Position numbers and translations under genes: made by a program. Shown piece after piece: positions 45,180 to 53,435 of a stretch of 64,000 nt of DNA. Below the pieces are notes generated by a model, which searched no databases, had not been told where the DNA came from, and saw only the letters and a program-made list of their open reading frames with translations. The stretch's first letter is position 1. Each line of letters begins with the position of its first letter. This DNA comes from a gamma proteobacterium HdN1 (GTDB lineage Bacteria > Pseudomonadota > Gammaproteobacteria > Pseudomonadales > Ketobacteraceae): contig FP929140.1 of assembly GCA_000198515.1 (NCBI GenBank), positions 2,392,527 to 2,456,526 of the forward strand, written 5' to 3'.

Positions 45180-46261
45180 GCGCAAGGCCTTTTCGAATAA
45201 GTCGAATGAGCGAACCCGACAACAGTGCATGGCGGTTATACAGAATTCGAGGAGTTATCAAAACCGATCCAGAGTATCAGCGGGCAAGTGATATATGGAC
45301 AGATGAAAAAAAGCAATTACTTATTGATACCATTCTAAATGGTTTCGACGTCCCCAAAATGTATTTTCATAAGTTTTCAATAAAGCAAATCACCGAAAAT
45401 AATTCTTGTGAGTATGCAGTAATTGACGGAAAGCAACGACTCGAAGCGATCTGGGACTTTATAGAAGGAAGGTTCGCTCTTGCAGAAGACTTTGAATGTC
45501 TCTGGGATAATAGCCTAGTTGCTCGGGGAATGACTTATAGCGAGCTTGGCAAAGATTATCCAGACTTAAAGAATGCGCTTGATAGTTACCCCTTGACTAT
45601 TGTTTGTATCGAAACTGACGATATTGAAATAATCGAAGATATGTTTTCACGTTTAAACGAAGCTGTTCCTTTAAGCGCAGCGGAGAAACGTAACGCGAAA
45701 GGTGGCCCCGTTCCGAATGCTATCAAGTTACTCGTCGCGTCCCAGCTGTTCACCGACAAAGTAGTATTCGGCAATAGTCGCTATCGTCACTACGATTTGG
45801 CTGCCAAATTCTTGCTGTCTGTCGACAAGGGAAAAATACTAGAAACCAAAAAACGCACGCTTGATTCATACGTTTTGGAATGGGCAGAAAAAGCAGATAG
45901 AAACGACACGCTACCTTTTTTCAATGAGACTATGGAAATTTTGTCAAACATGGCGGCTATTTTTGCTGATCGCGACAAGCTCCTCCGTCAAGTAGGAAAT
46001 GTAGTGCTTTATTTTCATTTGTTTCGTGTAGCGTATAAGCAAAACTGGACCGCTGATATTCAGCGGCAAATATTAGTAAATTTTGAAAATGAAAGAATTG
46101 CTAGTCGAATGGAGGCTGAGCGTGGTGGTCCGTTAGATCCTGACTTTGTCGAATTCGACAGATATGCTCAATCCTCCAATGATGCATCAGCAGTCAAAAT
46201 ACGGCTTAAAATCTTGCTAAGGCGCGCCTTTAGTCGTGATACTACGATTGAGTCGCTATGA
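45176..46261 (+). CDS. DUF262 domain protein (GmrSD/ParB-like N-terminal type)
   Basis: 361 residues. The N-terminal DUF262 domain has PEYQRASDIWTDEKKQLLID, TILNGFDVPKMYF and YAVIDGKQRLEAIWDFI, where DGKQR corresponds to the DGQQR nucleotide-hydrolysis motif of this ParB-like family. FSRLNEAVPLSAAEKRNA follows as the conserved second block. The C-terminal ~200 residues are helical and unassigned; no GmrD-type HNH motif is visible. DUF262 domains power type IV restriction GmrSD and other defence systems. Four-base overlap with the FRG gene suggests a two-protein system. Confidence 0.85.
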   Translation: MSARPFRISRMSEPDNSAWRLYRIRGVIKTDPEYQRASDIWTDEKKQLLIDTILNGFDVPKMYFHKFSIKQITENNSCEYAVIDGKQRLEAIWDFIEGRFALAEDFECLWDNSLVARGMTYSELGKDYPDLKNALDSYPLTIVCIETDDIEIIEDMFSRLNEAVPLSAAEKRNAKGGPVPNAIKLLVASQLFTDKVVFGNSRYRHYDLAAKFLLSVDKGKILETKKRTLDSYVLEWAEKADRNDTLPFFNETMEILSNMAAIFADRDKLLRQVGNVVLYFHLFRVAYKQNWTADIQRQILVNFENERIASRMEAERGGPLDPDFVEFDRYAQSSNDASAVKIRLKILLRRAFSRDTTIESL

Positions 46262-46393
46262 AACAATTAAGAGCAAGAAACTCTTGTCCTATAGGTGTGG
46301 CAATATAGGCTAGCTGGTGACTGCCCGTACATTTCGGGTGTTGTCCCCACAATATGCCAGAAGGAAACAAGGTATGAGCGGGTTTGAGCCCCC

Positions 46394-46426
46394 CCCCACA
46401 CATTATGAATACCATAATGTGTGGGG
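46394..46426. terminator. Strong hairpin between convergent DUF262 and methyltransferase genes
   Basis: CCCCACACATTATG and CATAATGTGTGGGG form a perfect 14-bp stem with a 5-base loop (AATAC). A second small hairpin CCGAA...TTCGG follows. It lies between convergent genes, so a bidirectional terminator is the simplest reading, though there is no T-run. The rest of 46262-46479 shows no gene. Confidence 0.55.
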
Positions 46427-46479
46427 CCGAAATATAGATTCGGAGTATCTATCATTTTCCCATCTTATTTTGCCTGAAT

Positions 46480-47643
46480 TTACCGTCTTAACACTTTTCG
46501 AGCGGTTTTTGCAGATAGTAGAGTGTAAAGATGATCGCCAATAATATTGGCTAACTTTACTGGAACGGCATTGCCAAGCTGGCGCATGGCCTCGCCCCAA
46601 GCGCCCTTTACTACGAAGTCATCAGGAAATGTTTGAAGTCGTTTCGCCTCAAGAATCGTAAGATACCTAACAGAGTCATCAGGAAAGCGAATCATATTTT
46701 CACCGCCGGGCACACCGTGATCGCCAGCCTTGATTGTCTTTGACGGCCAGTCGTATTCGCTACCAGTATGTCCAGCATAAGTTCTAGCACCATCTCTAAA
46801 AGCATGGTCTTCCAAATAGTGTTTGGTCTTTGGTGGTGGCAAATTCGATACCGCATCTCGAATTGTCTTCCATGGAAGATGCTCAGGCTCTAACAACCCA
46901 TATCGGCAATAAATTCTGTTTGCCATCTTTTCTGTTGACGCAAGGACTATCGCCTTTTCCTTTGCGGAAACACGATGTTGCTCCCAGTATTCACCGGAAA
47001 CATGTATATCCCAAAGAAGCCTATCTTGTGAATGCGTTGGCTCTGGAAATGACCAGTTCAAATTCAAATCGGACCGAAGTCCAATAATTATTACGCGCTC
47101 CCGAACTTGAGGAACGCCGTAATCCGCAGCATTGATAAGCTCGTACTTAACGTCATACCTAACGCCAGCGTAGGGCATCAAAGAAATTTTGCGAAGTTTT
47201 ATCAGGTGATCGCGCCAATCATCATTTTTCCCTGCTTTAAAGCCGGGAAAAGTTAGGCGAAGAATAATGTATTCGAAGTAATCAGCAAAACTGTTGCGTA
47301 ACAATCCTTTTACATTCTCGAATACAAATGCTTTAGGCATGAGGTGCTCGATTGCATTGATTGCAAACGGAAACATATCCCTGTGGTCTTCATCTGCACG
47401 GTGCTTGCCACCCAATGAAAAGGGTTGGCAAGGTGGTCCACCGGCAACAACATCAATGTTATCTAAGACAGTTAGATCAAAATCTTGAATATCGCCGAAA
47501 AAAACCTTTTTTCTATCGAAGTTTTCACTTAGTGAGGCGCATGCGTGTTTGTTGTATTCAACGAATGCCGCATGTTTAAATCCAGATAGTTCGAGCCCTT
47601 TTGCTAAGCCGCCCGCGCCAGAAAAAATTTCGAGTGATTTCAT
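46480..47643 (-). CDS. DNA (cytosine-5)-methyltransferase, Eco29kI-like
   Basis: 387 residues with the C5-methyltransferase motifs in order: I SLEIFSGAGGLAKGLELSGF, IV DVVAGGPPCQPFSLGGKH with the catalytic Cys, VI AFVFENVKGLLRN, VIII VPQVRERVIIIGLRSD, and X RQLGNAVPVKLANIIGDHL. The variable target-recognition region lies between about residues 235 and 330. It protects host DNA from the restriction enzyme encoded 3 bases upstream on the same strand. From the partner's family, the expected target is CCGCGG; CCGCGG sites do occur in this window (for example near 10811 and 41956). Confidence 0.93.
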   Translation of the reverse strand: MKSLEIFSGAGGLAKGLELSGFKHAAFVEYNKHACASLSENFDRKKVFFGDIQDFDLTVLDNIDVVAGGPPCQPFSLGGKHRADEDHRDMFPFAINAIEHLMPKAFVFENVKGLLRNSFADYFEYIILRLTFPGFKAGKNDDWRDHLIKLRKISLMPYAGVRYDVKYELINAADYGVPQVRERVIIIGLRSDLNLNWSFPEPTHSQDRLLWDIHVSGEYWEQHRVSAKEKAIVLASTEKMANRIYCRYGLLEPEHLPWKTIRDAVSNLPPPKTKHYLEDHAFRDGARTYAGHTGSEYDWPSKTIKAGDHGVPGGENMIRFPDDSVRYLTILEAKRLQTFPDDFVVKGAWGEAMRQLGNAVPVKLANIIGDHLYTLLSAKTARKVLRR

Positions 47644-47646
47644 TTT

Positions 47647-48309
47647 TTATCCAATCGAATCCAAATGTCTTTTTATATTCAGCAAAACCAGCTCTAAAGT
47701 ATTGTGTACCCCGGTGCACTTATCAGCCCATGCGCGACCGGGATGCACAACATCCCAATCTGATTTGGCCTGCTGGAACCGACCATTGCCTGGTGTATGG
47801 TTCCCAAATCCGTCTAAAGCGACATTCCAAAGTGGTTTATGTAGCTTTATAAGGGCAGCTTCAATTGTGCTAATCATGTCAGAGCCTTCGCTCTCGAAAA
47901 TAACAAATCGGCATTTAAAATTTGCAAGTTCGAGATGTGCACCTACAGCAATATTGCGACTGTGCTCCCGCAGTCTGTTGAATAACTCGTTCGATTGTGT
48001 GGTTGCGCTGTCCGACACTCGAGCCTGGCGCCAGCCACGTGGAACAGCTTTCCCAACATAAATGGGGTGATTGTACGCAAGCCTGTTCAACTCACCATAC
48101 CGGTTATACATTCCGTCCTGCCCTATGTAATACAGCGCGTACACTCCGGTTCCCTGAAAAGGCCGAGGAGGCGGTAGAGGGTGTACAGGCGTCCCGTTGA
48201 AGAATCTAACTGCATCTTTCACTAGCTCAACAAAAACATCGTTTTTGTATACATGTTTGTTGCGATCAAATGGCTGCTCCAGCATTCTCCGGTTTCCCAC
48301 AATAACCAT
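47647..48309 (-). CDS. Eco29kI-like GIY-YIG type II restriction endonuclease
   Basis: Up to 220 residues; a second in-frame ATG at 48285 (MLEQPFDRNKHVYKND) is a likely alternative start because it aligns better with the family N-terminus. The GIY-YIG nuclease core is GVYALYYIGQDG...HPIYVGKAVPRGWRQAR, followed by NRLREHSRNI and CRFVIFESEGSDMISTIEAAL, then KPLWNVALDGFGNHTPGNGR. This closely resembles R.Eco29kI (CCGC^GG), one of the few GIY-YIG type II enzymes. The endonuclease gene precedes the methyltransferase gene, an order that needs regulation to protect a new host. Confidence 0.9.
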   Translation of the reverse strand: MVIVGNRRMLEQPFDRNKHVYKNDVFVELVKDAVRFFNGTPVHPLPPPRPFQGTGVYALYYIGQDGMYNRYGELNRLAYNHPIYVGKAVPRGWRQARVSDSATTQSNELFNRLREHSRNIAVGAHLELANFKCRFVIFESEGSDMISTIEAALIKLHKPLWNVALDGFGNHTPGNGRFQQAKSDWDVVHPGRAWADKCTGVHNTLELVLLNIKRHLDSIG

Positions 48310-48740
48310 CGGCTAAACGTATCGAAATTGTAACGGGCAAATTACGAAAATCTTAGCCTAATTAAGCTATTATGGGAGAAACCGCATGAAAATGTCAGAG
48401 GGACTTGTCCACTACATTGCCTGTCTAACCATCGCTGGCTTAAGACCGGTTGCCCGTTCACCCAAATATGTGAAAACACGATTATTCATGTGTCGATGAT
48501 ATCTGATTTTTTGTGTATGCGCATACAGTATTTTGGTTCTGGTTGCATTGTGCTTTGGATAGACCGGAGGATGTGCATATATTGCTCGCAGCTCCTTGAG
48601 TGAGGGCTGGATGCCAGTAGATGCAGGATGTAGTGTCTGAATAATGAAAGAGATGCTGGCAATGGACGCCGAGTTGCGCGATTGGTCAGGACGCTCCGAA
48701 GCCGTTCAGGCGTGGGGTGCGTTGTAAATGACCACCCAGT
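48310..48740. other. Intergenic stretch upstream of the R-M genes
   Basis: Holds the presumed R-M promoter (AT-rich TAATTAAGCTATTAT at 48359-48373 when read on the plus strand). Beyond about 48400 I see no gene, repeat or RNA that I can support. Confidence 0.4.
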
Positions 48741-48744
48741 GAAC

Positions 48745-48863
48745 GCCTAACGTCCGCAGAGGGGCGGATGTCACTAAGTGACTCAGGGCACCGCCGTGGT
48801 ACGTGATCCGTATGCTCGGTGGTGTGGGAGGGGTGGCGCTGCGAGGCGCCCCTTTATCCCGAT
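48745..48863 (+). ncRNA. Group II intron 3' fragment (domains V-VI)
   Basis: Shows the conserved intron ending: CACCGCCGTGGTACGTGATC, CGTATGCTCGGTGGTGTGGG, the domain VI stem GGGGTGGCGC...GGCGCCCC, and TTTATCCCGAT at the presumed 3' splice end. No maturase ORF precedes it. It probably belongs with the 5' fragment at 43990, with the intervening intron replaced or invaded. Confidence 0.75.
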
Positions 48864-49083
48864 TGGCTTTGGGATGTTTCGTTCGCAGATCGAATACAAG
48901 GCAAAACGCTACGGTACGCGATTGGTGATTGCTGATCGCTGGTATCCGAGCAGCCGCCTGTATTCAGTCTGCGGCTGGAAAAACGATGCGCTCACGTTAA
49001 ACGGCTGGCAACCGCAACTGCCCTACCCGTGGCGAGTCCGTCCAGTAATGGCGGCGCTGCATCTGGAATGGTTCCAGATGTAG
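48864..49083 (+). pseudogene. IS200/IS605-type TnpB (OrfB) C-terminal remnant
   Basis: Starting right at the intron end, the frame encodes MFRSQIEYKAKRYGTRLVIA and DRWYPSSRLYSVCGW, the RuvC-III/zinc-ribbon end of TnpB. The zinc cysteines are damaged (SVCG without its partner Cys; LPYPW where CPxCG is expected) and the rest of the gene is missing. Non-functional. Confidence 0.75.
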
Positions 49084-49149
49084 CCGGGAAAGTTACGCCT
49101 GTCACATACGAATTCGGTCAGCAAGACGGTTCGGGGCAGGAAAAGAACT

Positions 49150-49173
49150 GTGCGCACTTCTGCGCACTTTTTT
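49150..49173 (+). terminator. Terminator hairpin just upstream of SRPBCC gene
   Basis: GTGCGC, loop ACTTCT, GCGCAC, then six T. It ends 15 bases before the ATG at 49189, so it isolates that gene from the island or acts in its leader. Confidence 0.75.
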
Positions 49174-49188
49174 GAGAGCAGCACCATC

Positions 49189-49692
49189 ATGAGTCAGATC
49201 GGTAAAATTGCTTGCCATAAAGACGGTAGCTTTGAAGGCACGTTGCACCGCGTTTTCGAAGGAAAAACCCGTGAAGCCGTTTGGAAAATGCTGGTCGAAC
49301 CAGCCGGTATCGCCCAATGGCTTGCGCCAGGCACGATTGATGCCAAAAAAGGTGGCCGCGCCAATATCAGCTTTGAAGACAGCGGCATCAAAATTGACAG
49401 CGAAGTAGTGGAATACGAAGCGAACCAGAAACTCGCGTATTCTTGGAGCAGTGGCACCGAACCCATCCGATTGCTGCAATGGGCGCTGAGCGACGATGCA
49501 AGTGGCACTGCGCTAACGCTAACCGTCGGCACCCCAGCCGGTGAAGACGCCGCCAAAGCCTGTGCTGGTTTTGAAGCGCATTTGGAAATGCTAGCGGCTG
49601 CGCTGGAAGGGATCCCCGTAAAATTCCCGTTTAATCTGTACAAAGATGCGCGTGCGGCGTATAGCGAGCAGATTGCTGCGTGTAAGGCTTAA
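49189..49692 (+). CDS. SRPBCC (START-like) domain protein
   Basis: 167 residues from ATG 49189; a longer frame from 49150 would begin in the terminator hairpin. The activator-of-Hsp90-ATPase-like/SRPBCC pattern is visible: LHRVFEGKTREAVWKMLVEP, AQWLAPGTIDAKKGGR, KIDSEVVEYEANQKLAYSWS and the C-terminal long helix FEAHLEMLAAALEGIP. These domains make a deep hydrophobic pocket; the ligand is unknown. It is a single gene that must have its own promoter or read through the hairpin in front of it. Confidence 0.82.
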   Translation: MSQIGKIACHKDGSFEGTLHRVFEGKTREAVWKMLVEPAGIAQWLAPGTIDAKKGGRANISFEDSGIKIDSEVVEYEANQKLAYSWSSGTEPIRLLQWALSDDASGTALTLTVGTPAGEDAAKACAGFEAHLEMLAAALEGIPVKFPFNLYKDARAAYSEQIAACKA

Positions 49693-49772
49693 GAGGATTT
49701 GCGAGCGCTTGTATTCATGCGGGTGCTCGCAGTTTTCAAGCTCGCAGTTTTCAAAGTTGTGATGTGCGGCGA

Positions 49773-51335
49773 CTACTGAAAAATCCGCTGAAAGAATCGT
49801 TCGATCGGGTTGCCTCCAGGGCGCCGCTGTTGTGTGGCGTTTTTCTGTGGCGCAGCATTTATTGACTCCACCCGTGTTACCGAGTTTGTGCGTTGAACGG
49901 GAATAGGCCGCTTTAGGAGCTCGCTTAGAACGGGGTTGCTTGGGTCGATACTAAGCCCTTTGTTGGCAAGATCACGCGCTTCTGCGTAACTTGCGCGCTC
50001 CCATGATTTCTGCGACATGGCGATATAGGCGGCTACAACGCGTGCTAGCCCTTCGTTCGCCGTGGCATTATCGGGGTCTAGAATCAGCGCTTGCTGGTAA
50101 AAATACACTGCGTTGTCGTTGGCGGGCAGGGTGAGTTTCTGCTCGTTGAGGCGCGCCTCGGCGGTACGTAATAATTCTTCGATTTGGCGGGCTTTAATGA
50201 TTGCGAGGCCGTTGGTGGCGTCGGAGTTTGCAGGGTCTAACGCCAATGCTGCGTGAAAAAAATATTCGGCGTTGTTTTTTTCCGGCGATGTCAGCTTTCC
50301 TTCAGCGATGCGGAGCCGTGCCTCGCTGATCAGGTGGGCGATTTTTTGCTGGTGGTCGTATTGCTGCTTCCATTTCCATGCGAGCGTTCCGGCAGCGCCC
50401 AATGCGATGCAAATAGCCAAAAGCCAAGCGACGATTGTGAGTGGCCGAATTTTCTTCTGGCCCTTTTGGGTTTGCGTTCTTAACAAGGACGGCGTAAAGG
50501 GCTCTGTTGGGTCGATGATCGAGAGCGCGGCAAGGGTTTTGGCGTCAGGGAGTACCTGCAATAACTCGTCGATATTGGTAAAACGATCGGCAGGTGCTTT
50601 GGCAAGCATGCGATTGATCAGCCACTGCCACTCGGCGATATCTACGGGCAGCGCTGGGATCGGCATTTGGGTGTGATTGATTACGGTTTGGGTATAGTTG
50701 GCCGCTTTGTAGGGGTTATAGCCCAACAATAGCTCCAGCAAAATAACGCCTAGGCTGTAGATGTCGGTGCGCGCATCCAGCGGCTCGCAGTAAGTTTGTT
50801 CTGGGCTGCAATAGGATGGGCTGCCCAGCGTCATGCCGGTTTGGGTCAGGTCGAGATCGTGATATTTATCTTTCGCAATACCAAAATCGGTGAGCACTAG
50901 CGTGCCGTCGTCGCGAAATAGGATGTTTCCAGGCTTGATGTCACGGTGAATAATGCCGTTGCGGTGTACGGCACTTAAGCCCTCGGCAATTTGCTTGATA
51001 AATTCGAGGGCAAGGTCTACCGGCAGGGCTTGGCCTCGGTAGCGGGTCAGGTCGCCACCGGGTAGATATTCCATGGCGATGTAATAGCGCCCGTCGGTGA
51101 GCTGGGCAACGTCGTAAACCGTGATTACGCGCGGGTGGTTGAGTGTGGCGATGATGCGGGCTTCGCTCACAAAGCGATCAATAAAGGCGCGGTCTTCGCT
51201 TTGCGTCAGGACTTTAATGGCGACCTTGCGATTCAGCGATTCTTGGGTGGCAAGGTACACAGCCGCCATGCCGCCTTTGCCAAGCAGTTGGTGAACGGTG
51301 TAGCCGGGAACGTTGATCATTCCATTGGTTACCAT
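49773..51335 (-). CDS. Membrane-bound Hanks-type serine/threonine protein kinase
   Basis: 520 residues. All kinase landmarks are present: glycine loop LLGKGGMAAVY, catalytic Lys in KVAIKVL, IIHRDIKPGNILF, LTDFGIAKD, and SPSYCSPEQ with SLGVILLELLLG. One membrane helix (about 298-321, IVAWLLAICIALGAAGTLAW) leads to a C-terminal region of repeated modules such as LRIAEGKLTSPEKNNAEYFF and LDPANSDATNGLA, which are TPR-like. The kinase is cytosolic and the repeats lie outside the inner membrane. No phosphatase or FHA partner is adjacent. It follows recG by 3 bases on the same strand. Confidence 0.93.
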   Translation of the reverse strand: MVTNGMINVPGYTVHQLLGKGGMAAVYLATQESLNRKVAIKVLTQSEDRAFIDRFVSEARIIATLNHPRVITVYDVAQLTDGRYYIAMEYLPGGDLTRYRGQALPVDLALEFIKQIAEGLSAVHRNGIIHRDIKPGNILFRDDGTLVLTDFGIAKDKYHDLDLTQTGMTLGSPSYCSPEQTYCEPLDARTDIYSLGVILLELLLGYNPYKAANYTQTVINHTQMPIPALPVDIAEWQWLINRMLAKAPADRFTNIDELLQVLPDAKTLAALSIIDPTEPFTPSLLRTQTQKGQKKIRPLTIVAWLLAICIALGAAGTLAWKWKQQYDHQQKIAHLISEARLRIAEGKLTSPEKNNAEYFFHAALALDPANSDATNGLAIIKARQIEELLRTAEARLNEQKLTLPANDNAVYFYQQALILDPDNATANEGLARVVAAYIAMSQKSWERASYAEARDLANKGLSIDPSNPVLSELLKRPIPVQRTNSVTRVESINAAPQKNATQQRRPGGNPIERFFQRIFQ

Positions 51336-51338
51336 CGC

Positions 51339-53435
51339 CTAAACGCTCCCGTACTCCAGTCCTTGCGCAAGCCAGCGCTGGATGATTGTATCCACGCAGT
51401 CAGGGTGGTGAGACAAAACATGGTCGGCCAGCGCCTTGCAATCGTCCAGCAAGTCTTGATCGCGCAGCAAGTCGGCCACTTTGAAGTTCAGATCCCCCGT
51501 TTGGCGGGTGCCGAGCACTTCTCCGGGGCCACGCAGCTCTAGATCGCGCTGGGCGATAACAAAACCATCGTGGCTTTCGCGCATAATTTCAATACGTTCG
51601 CGGCCCGCGCGTGAGAGGGGTTTTTGATAGAGCAGTACGCAGAAGCTCTGCGCGGCGCCACGACCTACGCGCCCGCGCAGCTGATGTAGCTGGGCAAGCC
51701 CTAGGCGTTCCGGATTTTCAATGATCATAAGGGATGCGTTGGGCACGTTCACGCCGACTTCAATTACGGTGGTTGCAACCAGCAATTGTATCGCGTTCTG
51801 CTGGAAGGCTTCCATGACTTGTGATTTTTCTCGCGCTTTCATGCGCCCGTGTATCAGGCCGATTTGGAGGTCGGGGAGGGCGGCGCGCAGGTATTCGGTG
51901 GTATCTTCCGCAGCTTGGCATTGCAGGGTTTCGGATTCTTCGATCAGGGTGCAGACCCAGTAGGCTTGGCGGCCGGTTTTGCAGTTTTGGTAGACCCGCT
52001 GGATGATTTCGTCGCGGCGACTGGCGTCTACTGCTACGGTGGTGATGGGGGTTCGGCCGGGCGGGAGTTCGTCGATGATGGAAGTGTCCAGATCGGCATA
52101 GGCGCTCATCGCCAATGTGCGCGGGATGGGGGTGGCGGTCATGATGAGTTGATGCGGCAGGATGCCGTTCACTGCGCCTTTTTGCTTGAGGGCAAGGCGT
52201 TGGTGGACGCCAAAGCGGTGTTGCTCGTCGATGATGACCAAGCCTAGACGCGCATAATGCACGTCGTCTTGAAAGAGCGCGTGGGTGCCGGCGAGTAGGT
52301 GTGTGTGCCCAGTACGGGTGTCTTCCAGCACGAGGCGCTTTTGGCGCGCACTGAGTTTGCCTGTGAGCCAATGGGTGTGCAGGCCGAGTGGTTCAAACCA
52401 TTCACAAAAATTCTGGTAGTGCTGCTCGGCCAAAATCTCGGTGGGAGCCATCAGTGCGACCTGATAACCGGCTTCAATGGCCTGTAGTGCGGCAAGTGCG
52501 GCAACGAGGGTTTTGCCGGAACCAACGTCGCCCTGCACAAGCCGCAACATTGGAGCAGGTTGCTGTAGATCGGCTTCGATCTCTGCAAATACGCGATTTT
52601 GTGCGCCTGTGGGTGCAAAGGGAAGGCGTTGTAATAACCCTCTGATTAGCTCACGCGATGCGGGCATTGGTGGTGCTGGATGGTGGCGAATCGTGGCGCG
52701 CAGCTTCCGCAAGCTGAGATGATGGGCGAGCATTTCTTCAAGGGCGAGGCGCTGCTGGGCGGGGTGACTACCGTTCAACAGTTGGTATACATTGGCGTCG
52801 GTCGGTGGCCGGTGAACATAGTGCAGGGCGTCGGCAAGGCTGGGTAGCTTGCGTGCTTGAAATAGCGCTTCCGGTACGAGTTCGAGGGCTTCGCGGTGGG
52901 CGTCTAAGCGCGTAAGTGCTTCTTCGGTGAGTTTTAGCAGGCGCGCTTGGCTGATGCCTTCGGTGAGCGGGTAGATCGGGGTCAGGGATTCGGTAAGCGG
53001 TTGCTCGGGATCGTCGATCAGGCGATATTCTGGGTGCACCATTTCTCGGCCGCTTGCGGTGACGCGCGCCTCGCCATAGCAGCGCAGCCATTGTCCCTTT
53101 GCAAACTGCTTTTGCTGTGTCGCTGAGAAGTGAAACATTCGGATCAGCAGTGTGCCGCTACCGTCGGTGATTCGAACGGCGAGGGTGCGGCGCCGCCCCA
53201 TGTGAATATCGCAGCTAAGGACTTCCCCCTGAATGAGTGCTTCTTGGCTGCCTTCCAGCGTTGCGATGGGGGTTAGCTGAGTACGGTCTTGGTAGCGAAA
53301 AGGCAGATGAAATAGCAAATCCTGCACAGTATGAATGTGCAGTCGTGTCAGTAGAACGGCGAGTGTCGGCCCTACGCCTTTCAGGTATTGAACGGGGCTT
53401 CGCAGCGCGGAGTCAGCGTGTACGGCTAGGGTCAC
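51339..53435 (-). CDS. recG: ATP-dependent DNA helicase RecG
   Basis: 698 residues. The N-terminal wedge domain is LKGVGPTLAVLLTRLHIHTV and DLLFHLPFRYQDRT. The helicase motifs are Walker A GDVGSGKTLVAALAAL, APTEILAEQHY, DEQHRFGVHQR and MTATPIPRTLAMS; motifs IV-VI include GLIHGRMKAREKS, LVATTVIEVGVNVPNA and QLHQLRGRVGRG. RecG remodels stalled forks and branched intermediates. Length and motif set are normal. Four-base overlap with oxyR upstream. Confidence 0.97.
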   Translation of the reverse strand: MTLAVHADSALRSPVQYLKGVGPTLAVLLTRLHIHTVQDLLFHLPFRYQDRTQLTPIATLEGSQEALIQGEVLSCDIHMGRRRTLAVRITDGSGTLLIRMFHFSATQQKQFAKGQWLRCYGEARVTASGREMVHPEYRLIDDPEQPLTESLTPIYPLTEGISQARLLKLTEEALTRLDAHREALELVPEALFQARKLPSLADALHYVHRPPTDANVYQLLNGSHPAQQRLALEEMLAHHLSLRKLRATIRHHPAPPMPASRELIRGLLQRLPFAPTGAQNRVFAEIEADLQQPAPMLRLVQGDVGSGKTLVAALAALQAIEAGYQVALMAPTEILAEQHYQNFCEWFEPLGLHTHWLTGKLSARQKRLVLEDTRTGHTHLLAGTHALFQDDVHYARLGLVIIDEQHRFGVHQRLALKQKGAVNGILPHQLIMTATPIPRTLAMSAYADLDTSIIDELPPGRTPITTVAVDASRRDEIIQRVYQNCKTGRQAYWVCTLIEESETLQCQAAEDTTEYLRAALPDLQIGLIHGRMKAREKSQVMEAFQQNAIQLLVATTVIEVGVNVPNASLMIIENPERLGLAQLHQLRGRVGRGAAQSFCVLLYQKPLSRAGRERIEIMRESHDGFVIAQRDLELRGPGEVLGTRQTGDLNFKVADLLRDQDLLDDCKALADHVLSHHPDCVDTIIQRWLAQGLEYGSV

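Noticed and set aside
48746-48752. GCCTAAC as the left core of a fourth attC
   Set aside because: The core matches RYYYAAC, but no right core follows and the surrounding sequence reads as group II intron.
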